From: Streptomyces sp. NBC_00536 | GTDB taxonomy: Bacteria > Actinomycetota > Actinomycetes > Streptomycetales > Streptomycetaceae | Direction: 5' to 3' | Assembly: GCF_036346295.1 (NCBI RefSeq) | Contig: NZ_CP107819.1 | Coordinates: 8,060,001-8,124,000 of the forward strand | Length of the DNA: 64,000 nt | Shown here: one piece after another, positions 15,148 to 24,328 of the stretch | How positions within the stretch are numbered: position 1 is the stretch's first letter | Layout of the letters: each line of letters starts with the position of its first letter | Program-made: the position numbers and the translations under genes | Notes under the pieces: model-generated | The model's input: only the letters and a program-made list of their open reading frames with translations | Told to the model about the DNA's origin: nothing | Databases searched by the model: none

Positions 15148-17208
15148 TTACGGCGACCCAGGCGCGGGCGCGGCCGCGTCGTTGTAGGCCTTCCAGATCA
15201 GGGGCGGGAAGGCGCTGCCCCGCTCGGAGTCGGGGCCGCCCACGCCCTGCATGGGCAGCAGTTGCGGGACGTCGGGCTTCGTACGGAACATCGCGACCGA
15301 GGTGCTCAGTTCCGGGGTCGCGCCGATGAACCAGGCCGAGTTCATCCGGTCGTTCGGACCGGTCTTGCCCGCCCAGGACGGAGGGTTGGCCCCCTGGCCC
15401 GTCGACGGTCCGAACGCGCTCCCGCTCACCTGGCGGAGCGCCACGCCGACCATCGCGGCCGCCTGCGAACTCATGGCCCGCCGCGGTTTGGCCGGGCCGA
15501 GGCCGTCCACCGCGACGCCGTTGCGCTCGACCTTGGTCACCGAGTAGGGCTCGGTGGCCCGGCCCTGGTTGACGAAGACCGTATAGGCGCTGGCCAGCCG
15601 GACGGCGCTGGGGGTGGAGGTGCCGATGGCGAAGGTCGGCTCCAGCTTGGCCATGCTGACCTCGCGCAGTCCCGACGCGACCGCGAGGTCCTTGACCCTC
15701 TTCAGCCCGATCTTCTTGCCGACCTCCACGAACGGCGCGTGCTCGGAGGCCACCAGGGCCGTGTGGAGGCCCGCGGATGCGGTCGTCGGCCCGATCGGCC
15801 CGGGTTTCCGGGGTTCCGGGACCGGGCTGGCGCCGTCGGCGGGGTGGTCCCCGCCTTCGATCTCCTGCTCCAGAGCGGCGGCGTACACGAAGGGTTTGAA
15901 CGCCGAGGCCGCGGGCACGCCCGAGGTGTCGGCGTTGTTGGTGAAGTGCTCGATCGCGTCCGCGCCGCCGTAGACCGCGACGACCGCTCCGTCCTTGGGA
16001 CGTATCGAGGCGGCGCCGACCTGCACGTATTCGTCCTCCGCGCGCTTCTTCGGGTCCAGCCGCTCCGCGCGCACCTGCTCGACGGCCTTGGTCAGCGCGA
16101 GCACCTTGTCCTTCTCGAAGGTGGTGTGGACGCTGTAGCCGCCGGCGGCCAGATCCTTGTCCGTGAGCCCGCTGCGGCTCTTGAGGTACTTGTTGGCGAT
16201 GTCGACGAGGTAGCCGGTCTGCCCGGCCTGGCTGGTCGGCTTGAGGGGAGGTTTGGGCTCGGGGAACTTCGTGTACTTCGCGCGTTCCTCGGCGCTCATC
16301 GCACCCGTGGTGACCTGGCGGTCCAGAATCCAGCTCCAGCGGTCCTCGGCACGTTTGTGGTTGCCGGGGTTGAGGGACGGGTCGAAGCTCTCCGCGCCCT
16401 TGAGGACGGCCGCCAGCAGGGCCCCCTGACTGGGGTTCAGGTCCTTGGCGGGGATGCCGTAGTACGCGTACGAGGCCGCCTGGACGCCGTACGCGTCGCG
16501 GCCGAACCACGAGGTGTTGAGGTACCCCTCAAGAATCTCCGCCTTGGGCCGCTGGTTGCTGACCTTCAGGGAGAGGAAGAGTTCCTTGATCTTTCGCGTG
16601 ACCGTCTGGTCCTGGCTCAGATAGGTGTTCTTCACGTACTGCTGGGTGATCGTCGATCCGCCCTGGGTCTCCTCGCCCTTGACGATGTTGACGGCGGCGC
16701 GGCCGATGCCCGTCACGGAGACGCCGGAGTCGGTGTAGAAGTCGGCGTTCTCCGCCGAGATGACGGCGCTCTGGACGGAATCGGGCACCTCGGAGAGCTT
16801 CACGTCCTGGCGGTTCACATCGCCGACGCTCACCATCCGGCTGCCGTCCGCCCAGTAGTAGACGGTGGCCTGGCGGCGCGCGGAGTCGTGCGGGTTCGGG
16901 ATCTGCACCTGTATGTAGATGGCGGTGAACAGGGCGGCGAGGGCGCCGACGAAGAGCAGGAACAGGCCGGAGGCCAGCTTCCAGGAGGGCATCCAGCGCC
17001 GCCAGCCCCGGCGGCCGCGCCGGGGGAAGTCGATGAGGGGGCGGCGACGGGCTTTCCGGCCGGCTGACCTGCGTCTCTTGGCCCGGCCGGTACCACCCGT
17101 ACCGCCTCTCCGGCGCCGTGTGCGCTCTGGGCCCTCCGTTCGCTTCGGGCTACCGGTGTCGTCCGTACTACCTGTTCGGTCCGCGCGGCGTTTTCGGGGC
17201 AACCTCAT
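15148..17208 (-). CDS. Class A penicillin-binding protein (transglycosylase/transpeptidase)
   Basis: The 686-residue membrane enzyme polymerises and cross-links peptidoglycan outside the membrane. After a basic Arg/Gly-rich cytoplasmic tail comes one transmembrane helix (KLASGLFLLFVGALAALFTA), then the GT51 domain with VISAENADFYTDSG (catalytic Glu) and GGSTITQQYVKN, then the transpeptidase domain with the SxxK serine in ASAFKPFVYA and the KTG triad in AGKTGPND. The usual SxN motif reads Ser-Glu-His (ASEHAPFVEVG), so the Asn is missing; activity may be altered. The transpeptidase domain is also shorter than usual between these motifs. It is monocistronic with a long upstream gap. Confidence 0.9.
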   Translation of the reverse strand: MRLPRKRRADRTGSTDDTGSPKRTEGPERTRRRRGGTGGTGRAKRRRSAGRKARRRPLIDFPRRGRRGWRRWMPSWKLASGLFLLFVGALAALFTAIYIQVQIPNPHDSARRQATVYYWADGSRMVSVGDVNRQDVKLSEVPDSVQSAVISAENADFYTDSGVSVTGIGRAAVNIVKGEETQGGSTITQQYVKNTYLSQDQTVTRKIKELFLSLKVSNQRPKAEILEGYLNTSWFGRDAYGVQAASYAYYGIPAKDLNPSQGALLAAVLKGAESFDPSLNPGNHKRAEDRWSWILDRQVTTGAMSAEERAKYTKFPEPKPPLKPTSQAGQTGYLVDIANKYLKSRSGLTDKDLAAGGYSVHTTFEKDKVLALTKAVEQVRAERLDPKKRAEDEYVQVGAASIRPKDGAVVAVYGGADAIEHFTNNADTSGVPAASAFKPFVYAAALEQEIEGGDHPADGASPVPEPRKPGPIGPTTASAGLHTALVASEHAPFVEVGKKIGLKRVKDLAVASGLREVSMAKLEPTFAIGTSTPSAVRLASAYTVFVNQGRATEPYSVTKVERNGVAVDGLGPAKPRRAMSSQAAAMVGVALRQVSGSAFGPSTGQGANPPSWAGKTGPNDRMNSAWFIGATPELSTSVAMFRTKPDVPQLLPMQGVGGPDSERGSAFPPLIWKAYNDAAAPAPGSP

Positions 17209-17376
17209 GGGGGATGCGGACCTCCTCGATCGCGATCCGTCACTTCGGGGTGGTGACGGACTCGGCCGAGAAGATGATCATTCCGCGTTAATGGTTGAGC
17301 CGTTCACAAAATCTTCAAATCCGGCACGGGGCCCGTTACGGGCACGGGGCGCCTTATGGGCTTACGGGCGATACCG

Positions 17377-18594
17377 TCAGGCCCTCCCGTGAAACCGGCG
17401 GGACACCAACCGGTTCCTACAGCCGTACGTCGCCACGAGGTGGCGGGTCAGCGCGAGTACGGCGAGCAGCGCCACGAGCGCGCACACGCCCCGCCAGCCG
17501 GCCTGGCCGTACGTGCGCACTCCGAGCCAGGAACCCGCGCTGCCGCCCAGATAAGCGCAGGTCATGTAGGCCGTGTTGAGCCTGCTGCGGGCCTCGGGGT
17601 GAAGGGCGAAGACCCGGGCCTGGTTGGCCACCATGCCGGACTGCATCGCGACGTCGAGGAGCAGCGTGCCGAGGATCAGGGCGGTCAGTCCCAGTACGCC
17701 GCCCAGCGCGCCCGCGGTGAGGACCGCGGCCGAGACGAGGATCCCGAGCAGGCAGACGAGGTTCACGGGATCGGGACCCCAGCGGTCCACCAGGCGTCCG
17801 GCGTACGGGGTGCACAGCATGGTCGCCGCGCCGACCAGGGCGAGCATTCCGACGGCCTGGGCGCCCAGACCGTAGGCGGGGCCGGTGAGAAGGAACGCCA
17901 GGCAGGTCCAGACGGCCGAGAAGCCGGCGAAGACGGTTGCCTGGTAGAGGCAGGAGCGGCGTAGGTCCGGCTCGGTACGGAGCAGTCGCAGCGACTCGGC
18001 CAGGAGCGCCGGATACGGCTGGCGCGACGGCGCGATCGTGGCGGGCAGCGTGCGGGCGAGGACGGTCGCGAGGAGCAGAACCACGACCGCGGCGACCAGG
18101 TACGGGGCGCGCCACCCCAGCCATTCGCCGAGCGCTCCGCTGAAGGTGCGGGCCAGCAGCATGCCGCCGATCGACCCGCTCAGCAGGATGCCCATCACGG
18201 CTCCGCGGCGGTCCTCGGCCACCAGGCCGACCGCCAGCGGAGCGATGACCTGGGCGGCCACGGTGGTGACGCCGATGACGACACTGGCGGCGACGAGGAA
18301 CGGCAGGGCCGGAGCGCAGCCCGCGGCGAGCAGGCCCACGCCGGTGAGGGCGAGCAGGGTGACGAGAAACGGACGGTGCGGCAGCCGGTCGCCGAGCGGC
18401 ACCAGCAGCAGCATCCCGGCCGTGTAGCCGATCTGAGTGGCGGTCACCACGAGCGCGGCGGAATCGGGGGACACGCGGAGTCCGGAGGCGACCAACGGAC
18501 TGATCGCCTGCGGGAAGTAGATGTTGCCCACGGCCACGCCGCAGGTCACGGCCAGGATCAGGAGCATGCGGCGGCTCATTGCGTGCGTCGTCAT
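17377..18594 (-). CDS. MFS transporter
   Basis: The roughly 405-residue protein has twelve predicted transmembrane helices. The loop after helix 2 (LVPLGDRLPHRPF) carries the MFS motif A shape. It resembles arabinose/sugar-efflux-like or drug-export MFS proteins (YdhP/AraJ type). The ATG at 18594 is chosen over an upstream in-frame GTG because it leaves room for the divergent promoter. A winged-helix regulator starts 56 bases away on the other strand and is the probable controller. Substrate unknown. Confidence 0.88.
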   Translation of the reverse strand: MTTHAMSRRMLLILAVTCGVAVGNIYFPQAISPLVASGLRVSPDSAALVVTATQIGYTAGMLLLVPLGDRLPHRPFLVTLLALTGVGLLAAGCAPALPFLVAASVVIGVTTVAAQVIAPLAVGLVAEDRRGAVMGILLSGSIGGMLLARTFSGALGEWLGWRAPYLVAAVVVLLLATVLARTLPATIAPSRQPYPALLAESLRLLRTEPDLRRSCLYQATVFAGFSAVWTCLAFLLTGPAYGLGAQAVGMLALVGAATMLCTPYAGRLVDRWGPDPVNLVCLLGILVSAAVLTAGALGGVLGLTALILGTLLLDVAMQSGMVANQARVFALHPEARSRLNTAYMTCAYLGGSAGSWLGVRTYGQAGWRGVCALVALLAVLALTRHLVATYGCRNRLVSRRFHGRA

Positions 18595-18650
18595 GCGTCG
18601 AAGTCCACGGCAGCGGAGTCCCACCGCCAATGGATGTAGCGTATGGCTTA

Positions 18651-19679
18651 ATGATCAGCTTCGAACTCGGCGTCGAGGACCTCGCGGACACGCGGTTCGC
18701 CGTCTCGCCCCTGGACGAGACCATGCTCAGCCTGAGGGTGCTGCGCGAGCCGGGGCTGTCGGCGTTGCACCTCCCGTGGCGCCGGCACGTTCTCGGGAGG
18801 ATCGGCGCACTCGGCACCGGCGACACCGGCGACACGGGCGCGCTCGACACCGGCCTGCTGATGTCCTTGGTCGCGGCGAGACGCACCCTGCCCGACTTCC
18901 TGACTCCTCGCCCTACGACCTTCTCCCCAACCTTCGAAGACGAACTGGCCATCGCCCGCCGGACCCCTCCCGACCTGGTCCGCCGCGATCTGCTGGACAC
19001 CCACGCGCCGGACCCGCTCCCCGAGGCGCTGCGCGATGCCATCGCCGCCGACGACGGCCCCGTCATCAGACTCCGCGATGCCCTCTGCGAACTCCTCCAG
19101 ACGTACTGGGAGATCGCCATCAAGCCGATGTGGCCACAGATCCAGCTGCTGCTGGAAGCCGACATGACCTATCGCGCGCGGCTGCTGGCCATCGGAGGCG
19201 CCCGCCTGCTGTTCTCCGACATGCACCCGAACCTCCGGTGGGAGAGCGGCGTACTGCACATCGACAAGATGATCAGCAAGCACCGCGTCGCGGCATCCGG
19301 CCGGGGGCTGCTTCTGGTCCCGTCCGTGTTCGCGCACAAACCCACGCCCCCGCTCAGCCCGACGGAACCGCCGTGGCTGGTGTATCCCAGCCGAGGAGTG
19401 GCCACGCTGTGGGCCCCGGCGCCAGCCCCGATCGCTGACGCGCCCGCTCTCGTATCGCTGCTCGGCGCCTCCCGAACGAGACTGCTGGACCTCCTCGACG
19501 AGCCGCTGCCCACGGTCGAGATCGCCCGCCGCCTCAGAGTCACCCCGAGCGCCGTGTCCCAGCACCTGCGCGTACTCCACGCCACCGGCCTCGTCACCCG
19601 GGCCCGCGCCGGCCGACAGGTCCTGTACCGCCGCAGCCCCCTCGGCGACCAACTGACGGGTCGGCGTCACCCTTCCTGA
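18651..19679 (+). CDS. ArsR-type winged-helix regulator with large N-terminal domain
   Basis: The 342-residue protein has a long N-terminal effector-like region (residues 1-260, opening ISFELGVEDLADTRFAVSPL) and a C-terminal ArsR-type winged helix (RTRLLDLLDEPLPTVEIARRL, VTPSAVSQHLRVLHATGLV). This layout is common for Streptomyces DUF5937/ArsR fusion regulators. The ATG at 18651 is used; earlier starts overlap the divergent MFS gene. It most likely represses the divergent MFS transporter and is released by the transported compound. Confidence 0.87.
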   Translation: MISFELGVEDLADTRFAVSPLDETMLSLRVLREPGLSALHLPWRRHVLGRIGALGTGDTGDTGALDTGLLMSLVAARRTLPDFLTPRPTTFSPTFEDELAIARRTPPDLVRRDLLDTHAPDPLPEALRDAIAADDGPVIRLRDALCELLQTYWEIAIKPMWPQIQLLLEADMTYRARLLAIGGARLLFSDMHPNLRWESGVLHIDKMISKHRVAASGRGLLLVPSVFAHKPTPPLSPTEPPWLVYPSRGVATLWAPAPAPIADAPALVSLLGASRTRLLDLLDEPLPTVEIARRLRVTPSAVSQHLRVLHATGLVTRARAGRQVLYRRSPLGDQLTGRRHPS

Positions 19680-19811
19680 GCCGGGTGCCTCCCGGGCCAG
19701 CCCTGGCCTTTCCGCCCAAACGATCTAGAGTCACCTGCCCGCCCTGTGAACCCCTTCCCTGTATCGGATACGTTCCCCGTGGAATGACCGTCAGAACGAG
19801 GGGGGACTGTC

Positions 19812-20336
19812 ATGGCGCAGTACTTGGGGCCGCTGGAGCTGCTCGGAGACCGTTGGGTGATCGGGGACCCGTCACGGGAGGCGGGCCTGTTCTTCGTGCT
19901 CACGCCCGAGGGCCTGGAGCACCGCCAACGTGGCGAGGCGGAGCCCCTGAGCACCGTCAAGTGGGCGAAATTCGTCGGCCTGGGGGTACGAGCCACCTAC
20001 CACCACTGGCAGACCAGTGCCGCCTCGGGCTTCTTCTTCGCAGGTAGCCCGAACTACGACGCGGGCCGTGACGGATGCTCACTGGGGGGCAGGGTACGCG
20101 GTCAGTACGATGACTGGTCCGTGCGGTACACGCATCACATACGCTCGTACGGAGTCAGCCACGTCATCCTCCTCAAGGCGCTGTTCGCGCAGCTCAGCGA
20201 CGCGAAGGCACTGGACAGGCTCGGCGATCCCGCATGGCTGGGCGCGGCCGTCACCGAACTGTCGCCGTACACCTCGTGGTACGTGCCCAAAGGCAACCGC
20301 CTGGTGAAGAAGACCATCGAAACTCTCGGCACCTGA
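19812..20336 (+). CDS. Hypothetical protein
   Basis: A 174-residue soluble protein opening AQYLGPLELLGDRWVIGDPS, with many aromatic residues and His (TYHHWQTSAASGFFFAG, YTHHIRSYGVSHVILL). A good ribosome site (GGGGG) precedes the ATG. No signal peptide or membrane segment is seen and I do not recognise the family. It is followed by a CRISPR-like unit and a convergent flavodoxin gene. Confidence 0.7.
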   Translation: MAQYLGPLELLGDRWVIGDPSREAGLFFVLTPEGLEHRQRGEAEPLSTVKWAKFVGLGVRATYHHWQTSAASGFFFAGSPNYDAGRDGCSLGGRVRGQYDDWSVRYTHHIRSYGVSHVILLKALFAQLSDAKALDRLGDPAWLGAAVTELSPYTSWYVPKGNRLVKKTIETLGT

Positions 20337-20388
20337 ACAGACAACGGACAGCCGGAGGCACACGACAAGGGCTGGACCAGGGCTCAAG

Positions 20389-20477
20389 GGCACCCCTCAC
20401 ACGTGGGGAGGGAGCAGAAGGACCCCCCGAGCCCGGCCGGGCGCCGATGGGGGTCATCCCCGCGCGTGCGGGGAGCA
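20389..20477 (-). CRISPR. One-spacer CRISPR-like unit (type I-E repeat form)
   Basis: The right repeat (20450-20477, reading GGGGTCATCCCCGCGCGTG then CGGGGAGCA) is the best match to type I-E repeats. The left repeat (20389-20416) is degenerate but keeps the CCCC...GGGG hairpin and ends GGGAGCA. Repeat ends are 61 bases apart, giving a 33-base spacer. Read on the minus strand the repeat begins TGCTCCCCGCGC, as in transcribed type I-E arrays, which puts the degenerate copy at the leader-distal end, as expected. No cas gene is present in the window. Confidence 0.6.
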
Positions 20478-20481
20478 CGTG

Positions 20482-20952
20482 TCAGGACTCCAGCCCTCGT
20501 CCGTCCCGCAGTCTCGCGGCGAATGCCCGCGCGGCGGCGAGGTCCCCGGCGTTCGGCCGCTGCTTGTTGATACCGCCTACGAGCTTGAACGGCGCCCAGG
20601 TGTCGAACGCCCGGCACGAGAAGCTCCCATCCACCTCGAAGCCCTTGCCTTCCAGCAGTCGGACCAGGGGGCGGGTGAACGGCGCCAGCGGAAACTCGGG
20701 CAGCCCACTGCTGGCGAACACGAACGCCCGGCCCCGCCCGGCGGGAAGCGCCTTGACGAAATCGGTCAGGCGCGGGTGAAGCCGGCCCTGGAAAACACCC
20801 GCACCGAATCCCACGAGGTCGGCCCCGGCCAGCTCCGCCAGGTCCGCCTCCTCGGGCGAGACGACCCGCGCACCCAGAACCTGAGCCATGCTGTCGGCGA
20901 CACGACGCGTATTGCCGTGCGACACGGAAGCGCACACGATGACGGTCTTCAT
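20482..20952 (-). CDS. Flavodoxin-family protein
   Basis: The 156-residue product starts with a flavodoxin-like phosphate loop (KTVIVCASVSHGNTRRVADS) and has the second FMN-contact region GADLVGFGAGVFQGRLHP and FVFASSGLPEF. It should bind FMN and act as a small electron carrier or quinone reductase-like protein. An upstream in-frame GTG exists at 20991, but the ATG at 20952 begins at the conserved first beta strand. It stands alone next to a CRISPR-like unit. Confidence 0.88.
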   Translation of the reverse strand: MKTVIVCASVSHGNTRRVADSMAQVLGARVVSPEEADLAELAGADLVGFGAGVFQGRLHPRLTDFVKALPAGRGRAFVFASSGLPEFPLAPFTRPLVRLLEGKGFEVDGSFSCRAFDTWAPFKLVGGINKQRPNAGDLAAARAFAARLRDGRGLES

Positions 20953-21000
20953 CCTCACGATCCCTTCTCTCGCTCCTGCAAGAGGGACCACGCAGCAACG

Positions 21001-21615
21001 TCAGACGTGACACCACCCGAGTATGACGGCTGCCACACCGCATGAGGGCAATAACGAACCCGCGCTACGCGGGCGGCCGCCGGCCTCGAACAACGACGGA
21101 CGTACACCGGATTCGAACCAAGGGCAGGTCTCTTCGGTCTTGGCGACCGTGAAGGCGACGGGCTGGCCGATGAGCGCGACGCCTGCCTTCGGGCCCTGAG
21201 TGCACACCTTCCAGTTCGACTCCTGGAGAACCATGCGGCTCTGCACCGCATCCTTCACCGTGATGCTCGCATTGGCGGACAGGGCACAACGGACGCCCTT
21301 CATGCCCTCACCAACGAAGTTCGGCATCGAGTTCCCAGCGGGCTTCGGAGCCGGCGCGTCCGTCGCGGGGCAGGTCTCTTCGAGCTTGACCGCCCCGAAG
21401 TCAGTCGATGGCGGTTGTCAGCGCTGCTCGTGTCGACGCCCGCTCCGGAGGAAGGGGTCTGCGAACACACCTTCCAGTTCCGGTCGAGGACCCGAAGCCG
21501 GTCGCGGCCAAGCACGTCGTAGACCTTCAAGCCATAGAACCCGGAGACCTACACCTCGTCCTGGGCCACTTGGAGACCCTTGCCGCAGCCGGGGAGCGAG
21601 CGCCCCCGCCCCCTA
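21001..21615 (-). pseudogene. PASTA-like repeat protein, disrupted
   Basis: Two PASTA-type modules can be read in different frames. The first has GFYGLKVYDVLGRDR and VLDRNWKVCSQTPSSGAG; the second has MPNFVGEGMKGVRCALS and ESNWKVCTQGPKAGVAL. Three lesions separate them from an intact gene: a TAG just before GFYGLK where homologs have Gln (CAG), a frameshift with stop near 21405-21420, and an IS5-family insertion at 21616 that removes the 5' end (a lipoprotein or secretion signal would be expected there). Intact relatives are small cell-surface proteins in Streptomyces. Confidence 0.7.
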
Positions 21616-22629
21616 GGCACTGTTTCTCGGATCTCCTGACGTGGGTGTGGTGTTGGCGTCAGGCTGGCCGTATGGGTCGTGGAGATCTGACGAACGCGGA
21701 GTGGGACCGGCTGGAGTCGTTCCTGCCTCGTGGTGGTGCGCGTGGGGGCCGGTGGAGTGATCACCGTCGGGTGATCAACGGGGTGCTCTATCGGGTGCGG
21801 ACGGGTGCGGACGGGTGTGCAGTGGCGGGATCTCCCGGAGCGGTTCGGGCCTTGGGAGACGGTTTATAAGCGGCATCGCCGCTGGTCAGCGGATGGAACA
21901 TGGAAGATGCTGCTGTCTCGCGTCCAGGCGGCCGAGGACGCCGCGGGCCAGATCGACTGGGACGTGTCGGTGGACTCGACAGCGGTGCGAGCCCACCAGC
22001 ACGCCGCCGGTGCGAGGAAGACACCGCCCACCGCGATCCCTCAAAAGGGGAGTCTGCAGGGGACGAACCGGGTCGATCCGGTGTTGCAGAAACTGGCCGT
22101 CCGGCTGGCGGAGGTGGTCAGATCGGCGAATGCCTGGGACGTTCCCGAGGCGGATTCACCACCAAAATCCACCTTGCCGCGGATGGACGGTGCCGGCCCC
22201 TCGCCCTCGTCCTGACACCCGGACACTACGGTGACGGTCCCCAACTCGAGCGCGTACTGGAGCAGGTATCGGTGCCCCGGACCGGAGTGGGCCGGCCCCG
22301 CACCCGGCCCGACCATGTCCTCGCGGACAAGGCCTACACGTCCCGAAAGAACCGCCGCTACCTGCGACGACGCGGAATCCGGCACACCATCCCCGAACGC
22401 CTCGACCAGCAAAGGCACCGGAAGAACCGCGGGTCCCGAGGCGGCCGGCCCACCGGTTTCGACAGTGAGCGCTACAAGAAGCGCAACACCGTCGAACGCG
22501 CCATCAACCGGCTGAAGGGCTTCCGCGCGGTCGCCACCCGCTACGAGAAACGCGCCTACATCTACCTCGGCACCATCACCCTCGCCGCCCTCATCATCTG
22601 GCTCCGAACATGATCCGAGAAACAGTGCC
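21616..22629 (+). mobile_element. IS5-family insertion sequence, about 1,014 bp
   Basis: The ends form a perfect inverted repeat: GGCACTGTTTCTCGGATC at 21616-21633 and its reverse complement at 22612-22629. TA flanks both sides (21614-21615 and 22630-22631), a likely target duplication. The element carries one transposase gene in the plus orientation and is inserted in the PASTA-like pseudogene. Confidence 0.88.
21672..22613 (+). pseudogene. IS5-family transposase, frameshifted
   Basis: Reading starts MGRGDLTNAEWDRLESFLP. A 10-bp tandem duplication (GGGTGCGGAC at 21793 and 21803) shifts the frame before VQWRDLPERFGPWETVY. A second shift lies near 22015-22050, before LGRSRGGFTTKIHLAADG and the C-terminal RYKKRNTVERAINRLKGFRA with the catalytic Glu. 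The DDE residues are in different frames (Asp in DVSVDSTAVRAHQ). Some IS5 members use one programmed frameshift between two ORFs, but the 10-bp duplication looks like a true inactivating lesion. Confidence 0.8.
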
Positions 22630-22694
22630 TAACAGCCTCACAGGCGCGGGAACTCTGAATGGCTCTGCCAGGCAGAGAGTCCCCCCGGTCTCAC

Positions 22695-23036
22695 TCACCA
22701 GTCCCGGCCTGAGATCAGCTCCTCCACATCCGCGGCCGCGAACCGGTATGCCGACGCGACAAACCAGAACTCCTCGGCGATCCACTCGCGCGCAACCGTC
22801 TCGATCTCACTCCCAGCCGCCTCGAACTCCGCTTGCAGGAGGTTGAACTCCTCCGCCGCGGCCTGGGTGAGCACATAGAGGGCCTCCAGATCCGACGGCT
22901 GCGCCGCCTCGATCCGCTGGCACAGCCGCAGCAGGATCTCCCTGCCCTGGTCCACGACGTGATCGGGGAAGTACGCGTCCGCGTACATCGGCCGCAGAAA
23001 CGCGTGCTCTGTCACCTGCTGGTTTGTGATCTCCAT
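22695..23036 (-). CDS. DUF5713-family protein
   Basis: The 113-residue acidic, helical protein reads EITNQQVTEHAFLRPMYADA, YFPDHVVDQGREILLRL, then SDLEALYVLTQAAAEEFN and ends DVEELISGRDW. I recognise this as the DUF5713 family, found across bacteria with no known function. The ATG at 23036 has GGGGAAG upstream and matches the family start; an ATG four codons earlier is possible. It is adjacent to the insertion sequence. Confidence 0.85.
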   Translation of the reverse strand: MEITNQQVTEHAFLRPMYADAYFPDHVVDQGREILLRLCQRIEAAQPSDLEALYVLTQAAAEEFNLLQAEFEAAGSEIETVAREWIAEEFWFVASAYRFAAADVEELISGRDW

Positions 23037-23138
23037 GAGCTTCCCCATCCCCGTTGAACTGATGGGCCGATCATGCACGACACCACTGACAACGACCCCG
23101 CCCAGACGCGCCAGACCGTTCGTGACCAGCACTTCCAC

Positions 23139-23758
23139 ACGGGGCCCCGGCCAGCCGTGTACCTGGCGGCCGGGGCCCTGGTCGAGGTCGTCGTTGAGAC
23201 TCCGTCTGAGCCACAGCCGGAGAGATGTCAGCGCCGGACCGTGGCTTCACCGTGTGGATATCTCCGTGTGTAGCGTCGAATCCGACGACTGGTCAGATGA
23301 AGAGATCCTCGGTACGCGCGACCAACCGGCAGGGCCGTGGCCACGGCGCTACGGCTCTGATCATCCCCACGTATGCGGGAAGCAGTGCGTTGTAGAGGGG
23401 CGCGGTGTGTGGCGTTGGGGTCATCCCCGCGCGGGCGGGGAGCAGGTTGACCTGCCACCCTATGTCGGCATGGGGGCGTTCCGAAGCACTTCCACCGAAC
23501 CGGCCATCACGGACGGTCCTGGGGGCCGTCCGCCGGTACGGCGGCGCAGGCGCGGCCATCTCGTGGGGCGGGGAGGCGCCAGTAGGTGCGAGTCACACCC
23601 AAATCCTGCTTATGGGATGGGACGTACCGAACCCGGAAACTCCGCGTGACCGGCGCCCCGCCCACAGTCACCGCGCCACCGACTCATAAGCCCCTTCTGG
23701 CAAGGGGCCTACGAATCGTCGTTGGACATGACAGCGCGGTCGGCTCGATGTTGGCAGC
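23139..23758. other. Gene-free stretch with CRISPR-like unit
   Basis: This 620-base stretch has no convincing gene. Short open frames on both strands lack ribosome sites and codon bias. It holds a one-spacer CRISPR-like unit at 23357-23444. Confidence 0.6.
23357..23444 (-). CRISPR. One-spacer CRISPR-like unit (type I-E repeat form)
   Basis: The right repeat (23417-23444) reads GGGGTCATCCCCGCGCG then GGCGGGGAGCA and is nearly canonical. The left repeat (23357-23384) is degenerate, CTGATCATCCCCACGTATG then CGGGAAGCA. The spacer between them is 32 bases. As at the other paired sites, the degenerate copy is on the left, that is, leader-distal when read on the minus strand. Confidence 0.65.
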
Positions 23759-24328
23759 ATGACGTCTCCCACTGCGTCCGGCTTAGTCGTCGCCCGGGTC
23801 ACGGAGCGGATCGATGACCTCGTCGTCGAGATCCGTGAAGTCATCCAGCGTGGCTTACCACCGGAGCTGACGGCCCATCTGGTCGGCGAACTGCTCGTTC
23901 CCGTGCTCGGCACTCCTGATCTGCTCACCGCCGAGCAGCGCGAGGGCGACCCCGACAACTACCGGCAGCATGTGCTGCACGCCGAGCCGGACGGCAGCTT
24001 CTCGATCGTCGCGCTGGTCTGGCTGCCGGGCCAGCAGACCCAGATCCACGACCACGTCTCCTGGTGCGTCACCGGTGTGTACGAGGGGCAGGAGCGCGAG
24101 CGCCGCTACCGGCTGATGACCGACGGGCGGACCTCCCGGCTGATCCCGGCCGAGGACGTGGTGAACCCCCCCGGCGCGATCGCCGCCTTCGCGCCGCCAG
24201 GCGACATCCACCGGGTGTGCAACTCCTGTTCGGCCAAGGCGATCTCGATCCACGTCTACGGCGCGGACATCGTCCGGCTGGGCACCAGCATCCGCCGGAC
24301 CTACTGCCCGCCCGAGGGTGAGCGGTGA
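23759..24328 (+). CDS. Thiol dioxygenase (cysteine dioxygenase family)
   Basis: The 189-residue cupin should oxidise a small thiol such as cysteine or 3-mercaptopropionate to the sulfinic acid using Fe(II) and O2. The iron-binding His residues are in QIHDHVSWC and GDIHRVCN, within the conserved frame IVALVWLPGQQTQIHDH and VTGVYEGQERERRYRL. Length fits bacterial enzymes. Its stop overlaps the GTG of the downstream FAD protein (GTGA), so the two are one operon. That pairing recurs in actinomycetes and suggests joint sulfur or thiol metabolism. Confidence 0.9.
   Translation: MTSPTASGLVVARVTERIDDLVVEIREVIQRGLPPELTAHLVGELLVPVLGTPDLLTAEQREGDPDNYRQHVLHAEPDGSFSIVALVWLPGQQTQIHDHVSWCVTGVYEGQERERRYRLMTDGRTSRLIPAEDVVNPPGAIAAFAPPGDIHRVCNSCSAKAISIHVYGADIVRLGTSIRRTYCPPEGER

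Noticed and set aside
15109..17067. 652-codon open frame opposite the penicillin-binding protein gene
   Set aside because: Shadow frame; the opposite strand has all catalytic PBP motifs.
21095..21125. GGTTCGAATCC on the minus strand, like a tRNA T-arm or attachment site
   Set aside because: No acceptor, D or anticodon arm can be drawn around it, the flanking T-stem does not pair well, and the bases are explained by the PASTA-like coding sequence.
23073..23273. 66-codon plus-strand frame divergent from the DUF5713 gene
   Set aside because: No ribosome site, no family resemblance and it starts inside the neighbouring upstream region.
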